DNA from: Gammaproteobacteria bacterium
GTDB taxonomy: Bacteria; Pseudomonadota; Gammaproteobacteria; Pseudomonadales; Halieaceae
NCBI GenBank assembly: GCA_024644535.1
Contig: JAHEKX010000006.1
Span: 76,163-140,162, forward strand
DNA: 64,000 bases
Direction: 5' to 3'
The notes beneath the pieces were generated by a model that saw only the letters and a program-made list of their open reading frames with translations, ran no database searches and was not told where the DNA came from. Below, one piece after another: positions 63,242 to 64,000 of the stretch (position 1 is its first letter; the number at the start of each line of letters is the position of its first letter). The translations under genes were made by a program, and so were the position numbers.

Positions 63242-63652
63242 ATGACGGGCGATTGGTACGCATCCAATGGCACTGAGGATGACCGTATAAAAATCACGGT
63301 GGCTGAAGACGAACGAGCCTACACCGACAGCGAGCTAAGACCCGGTAACCGAGGCGCACGCATTAACCAAGAAACCGTGGAGCTCTGCGCAAAACTCGCC
63401 GAGGCCAAGTCAGTCGTGATTACCGATCTTGTTATTGCGAAACAGGTCGGTTTCTCGGACCAGTTCGCGTCAAACTGGGATCTGTCCTCTGCCCGCGCGA
63501 GCTCGGTAGCGAACCACATGATCAATAACCAAGGCTTAGCTGAGACTCGCTTTTCAGTCACGGGCTTTGCCGATACGGAACCAGTCGATACCAACGAAAC
63601 AACCGAGGGGCGGCAACGCAACCGAAGGGTCGAAATCATCATCGATAATTAG
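63242..63652 (+). CDS. OmpA/MotB C-terminal-like protein (short)
   Basis: The 136-residue product carries the peptidoglycan-binding OmpA-family core in its second half: NWDLSSARASSVANHM, FSVTGFADTEPVDTN and the closing GRQRNRRVEIII. The usual strand and GHTD turn before it read VVITDLVIAKQVGFSD, closer to MotB than to OmpA. It lacks a signal peptide or anchor as it stands: the ATG at 63242 has AAGG about 9 bases upstream. Immediately before, in the same frame, is a signal-peptide-like stretch interrupted by two stops (see findings), so this may be the surviving part of a longer exported protein. It follows the SPOR gene by 66 bases. Confidence 0.65.
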   Translation: MTGDWYASNGTEDDRIKITVAEDERAYTDSELRPGNRGARINQETVELCAKLAEAKSVVITDLVIAKQVGFSDQFASNWDLSSARASSVANHMINNQGLAETRFSVTGFADTEPVDTNETTEGRQRNRRVEIIIDN

Positions 63653-63678
63653 TGTAGGCCTCTTGACTCGAAGCGCGC

Positions 63679-63708
63679 GCGAAGGTTTAATACGCGCCTT
63701 CGCTTTTT
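63679..63708 (+). terminator. Intrinsic terminator before tRNA-Phe
   Basis: GCGAAGG and CCTTCGC form a 7-bp stem around an 11-base loop, followed by five T residues. It ends the OmpA-like transcript just before the tRNA gene. Confidence 0.85.
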
Positions 63709-63710
63709 GC

Positions 63711-63786
63711 GCCCAGGTAGCTCAGTCGGTAGAGCAGGGGATTGAAAATCCCCGTGTCGGCGGTTCGATTCCGTCCCTGGGCACCA
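63711..63786 (+). tRNA. tRNA-Phe (GAA)
   Basis: A 76-base cloverleaf: acceptor GCCCAGG pairing with CCTGGGC (positions before ACCA), D-arm AGCTCAGTCGGTAGAGC, anticodon stem GGGGA/TCCCC with loop TTGAAAA (anticodon GAA), T-arm with GGTTCGATTCC, and an encoded CCA end. All match bacterial tRNA-Phe. It directly follows a terminator and must have its own promoter or be processed from read-through. Confidence 0.97.
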
Positions 63787-64000
63787 TCACTCAGATCCAG
63801 AACAGTTAGCCCTCAGATATAACCCCACTGGTAAGCGCACATTTGCGAGCCTTGCAGCTATATCGCGCGCAGACAAGCGCCCGCACGCTTCTCGAGCATG
63901 CCTCTTTACCACAACGCTTCGTCTTCTCGGAAGACAGCCCTCGGCCGTCATAATTTCTACATAAATTTGACACCCAAATGAAACCGTAGTGCAATAAAAA

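Noticed and set aside
63806..63994. A 62-residue minus-strand frame after tRNA-Phe with several Cys
   Set aside because: TTG start, no ribosome site and no recognisable family; the 214 bases after the tRNA hold nothing I can support.
1..64000. CRISPR arrays, insertion sequences, prophage or toxin-antitoxin genes
   Set aside because: I looked for regular spaced repeats, transposase or integrase motifs and paired small genes and found none.

Overview
The window reads as a stretch of chromosome from a marine-type gammaproteobacterium with roughly even base composition. The order pepP-ubiH-ubiI-gcvH on one side and zapA-6S RNA-formyltetrahydrofolate cyclo-ligase-ilvA-rpiA on the other resembles Pseudomonas and its relatives. 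The long ExbB-type TonB system with DUF3450 and a TPR protein is typical of Vibrio, Alteromonas and Cellvibrionales-like bacteria. I infer a Cellvibrionales or Alteromonadales-like host; the sequence alone does not fix the genus. No phage, insertion sequence or CRISPR array is visible, and almost everything is ordinary housekeeping sequence.

Layout. 1-5.5 kb: a roughly 165-bp element occurs twice in inverted orientation, once upstream of cysH and once upstream of rfaH. Between the copies lie cysH, a tiny membrane protein, msrC-asnS and a phosphohexomutase. 5.5-19.4 kb: accessory and envelope genes, comprising two hotdog thioesterases, an H-NS-like protein, a MipA/MlaC-like/thioesterase/VanZ operon, a ubiX-MFS-SDR operon, a DEAD-box helicase, a His-rich TonB-dependent receptor and a symporter/hydrolase pair facing a TetR regulator. 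19.4-27.1 kb: pykA, a cold-shock gene and a seven-gene TonB2-type energy-transduction operon containing two ExbB-type and two ExbD proteins. 27.2-34.3 kb: folA-thyA-lgt, an NRDE protein, ptsP-rppH, a HAD hydrolase and an isolated gcvH. 34.3-45.7 kb: ubiquinone hydroxylases, pepP, ygfB, the zapB-like/zapA pair, 6S RNA, the cyclo-ligase, ilvA, rpiA, marC, dtd and typA. 45.7-51 kb: the nitrogen block glnA-DUF4124-glnL-glnG, with recognisable sigma-54 and NtrC sites. 51-59.7 kb: trmL, secB-grxC-rhodanese, gpmI-envC-ctpA and hisBHAF. 59.7-64 kb: mutY-yggX, a broken-looking small gene, a large SPOR-domain protein with a degenerate ATPase-like N terminus, a MotB/OmpA-like fragment with a decayed-looking leader, and tRNA-Phe.

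How the genes work together. NtrB/NtrC (glnL/glnG) would activate glnA through the upstream NtrC site and the -24/-12 promoter, and a second NtrC palindrome sits before glnL. The TonB operon would power outer-membrane receptors such as the His-rich one at 13.3-15.4 kb. EnvC and CtpA, and probably the SPOR and OmpA-like proteins, act on or bind peptidoglycan.

The parts I find least explained are the shared element upstream of cysH and rfaH (with a 17-bp palindrome at the rfaH promoter), the small-gene/SPOR/OmpA-like cluster at the right end, and the MipA/MlaC-like operon. All functional claims rest on reading motifs by eye; no database search was possible.
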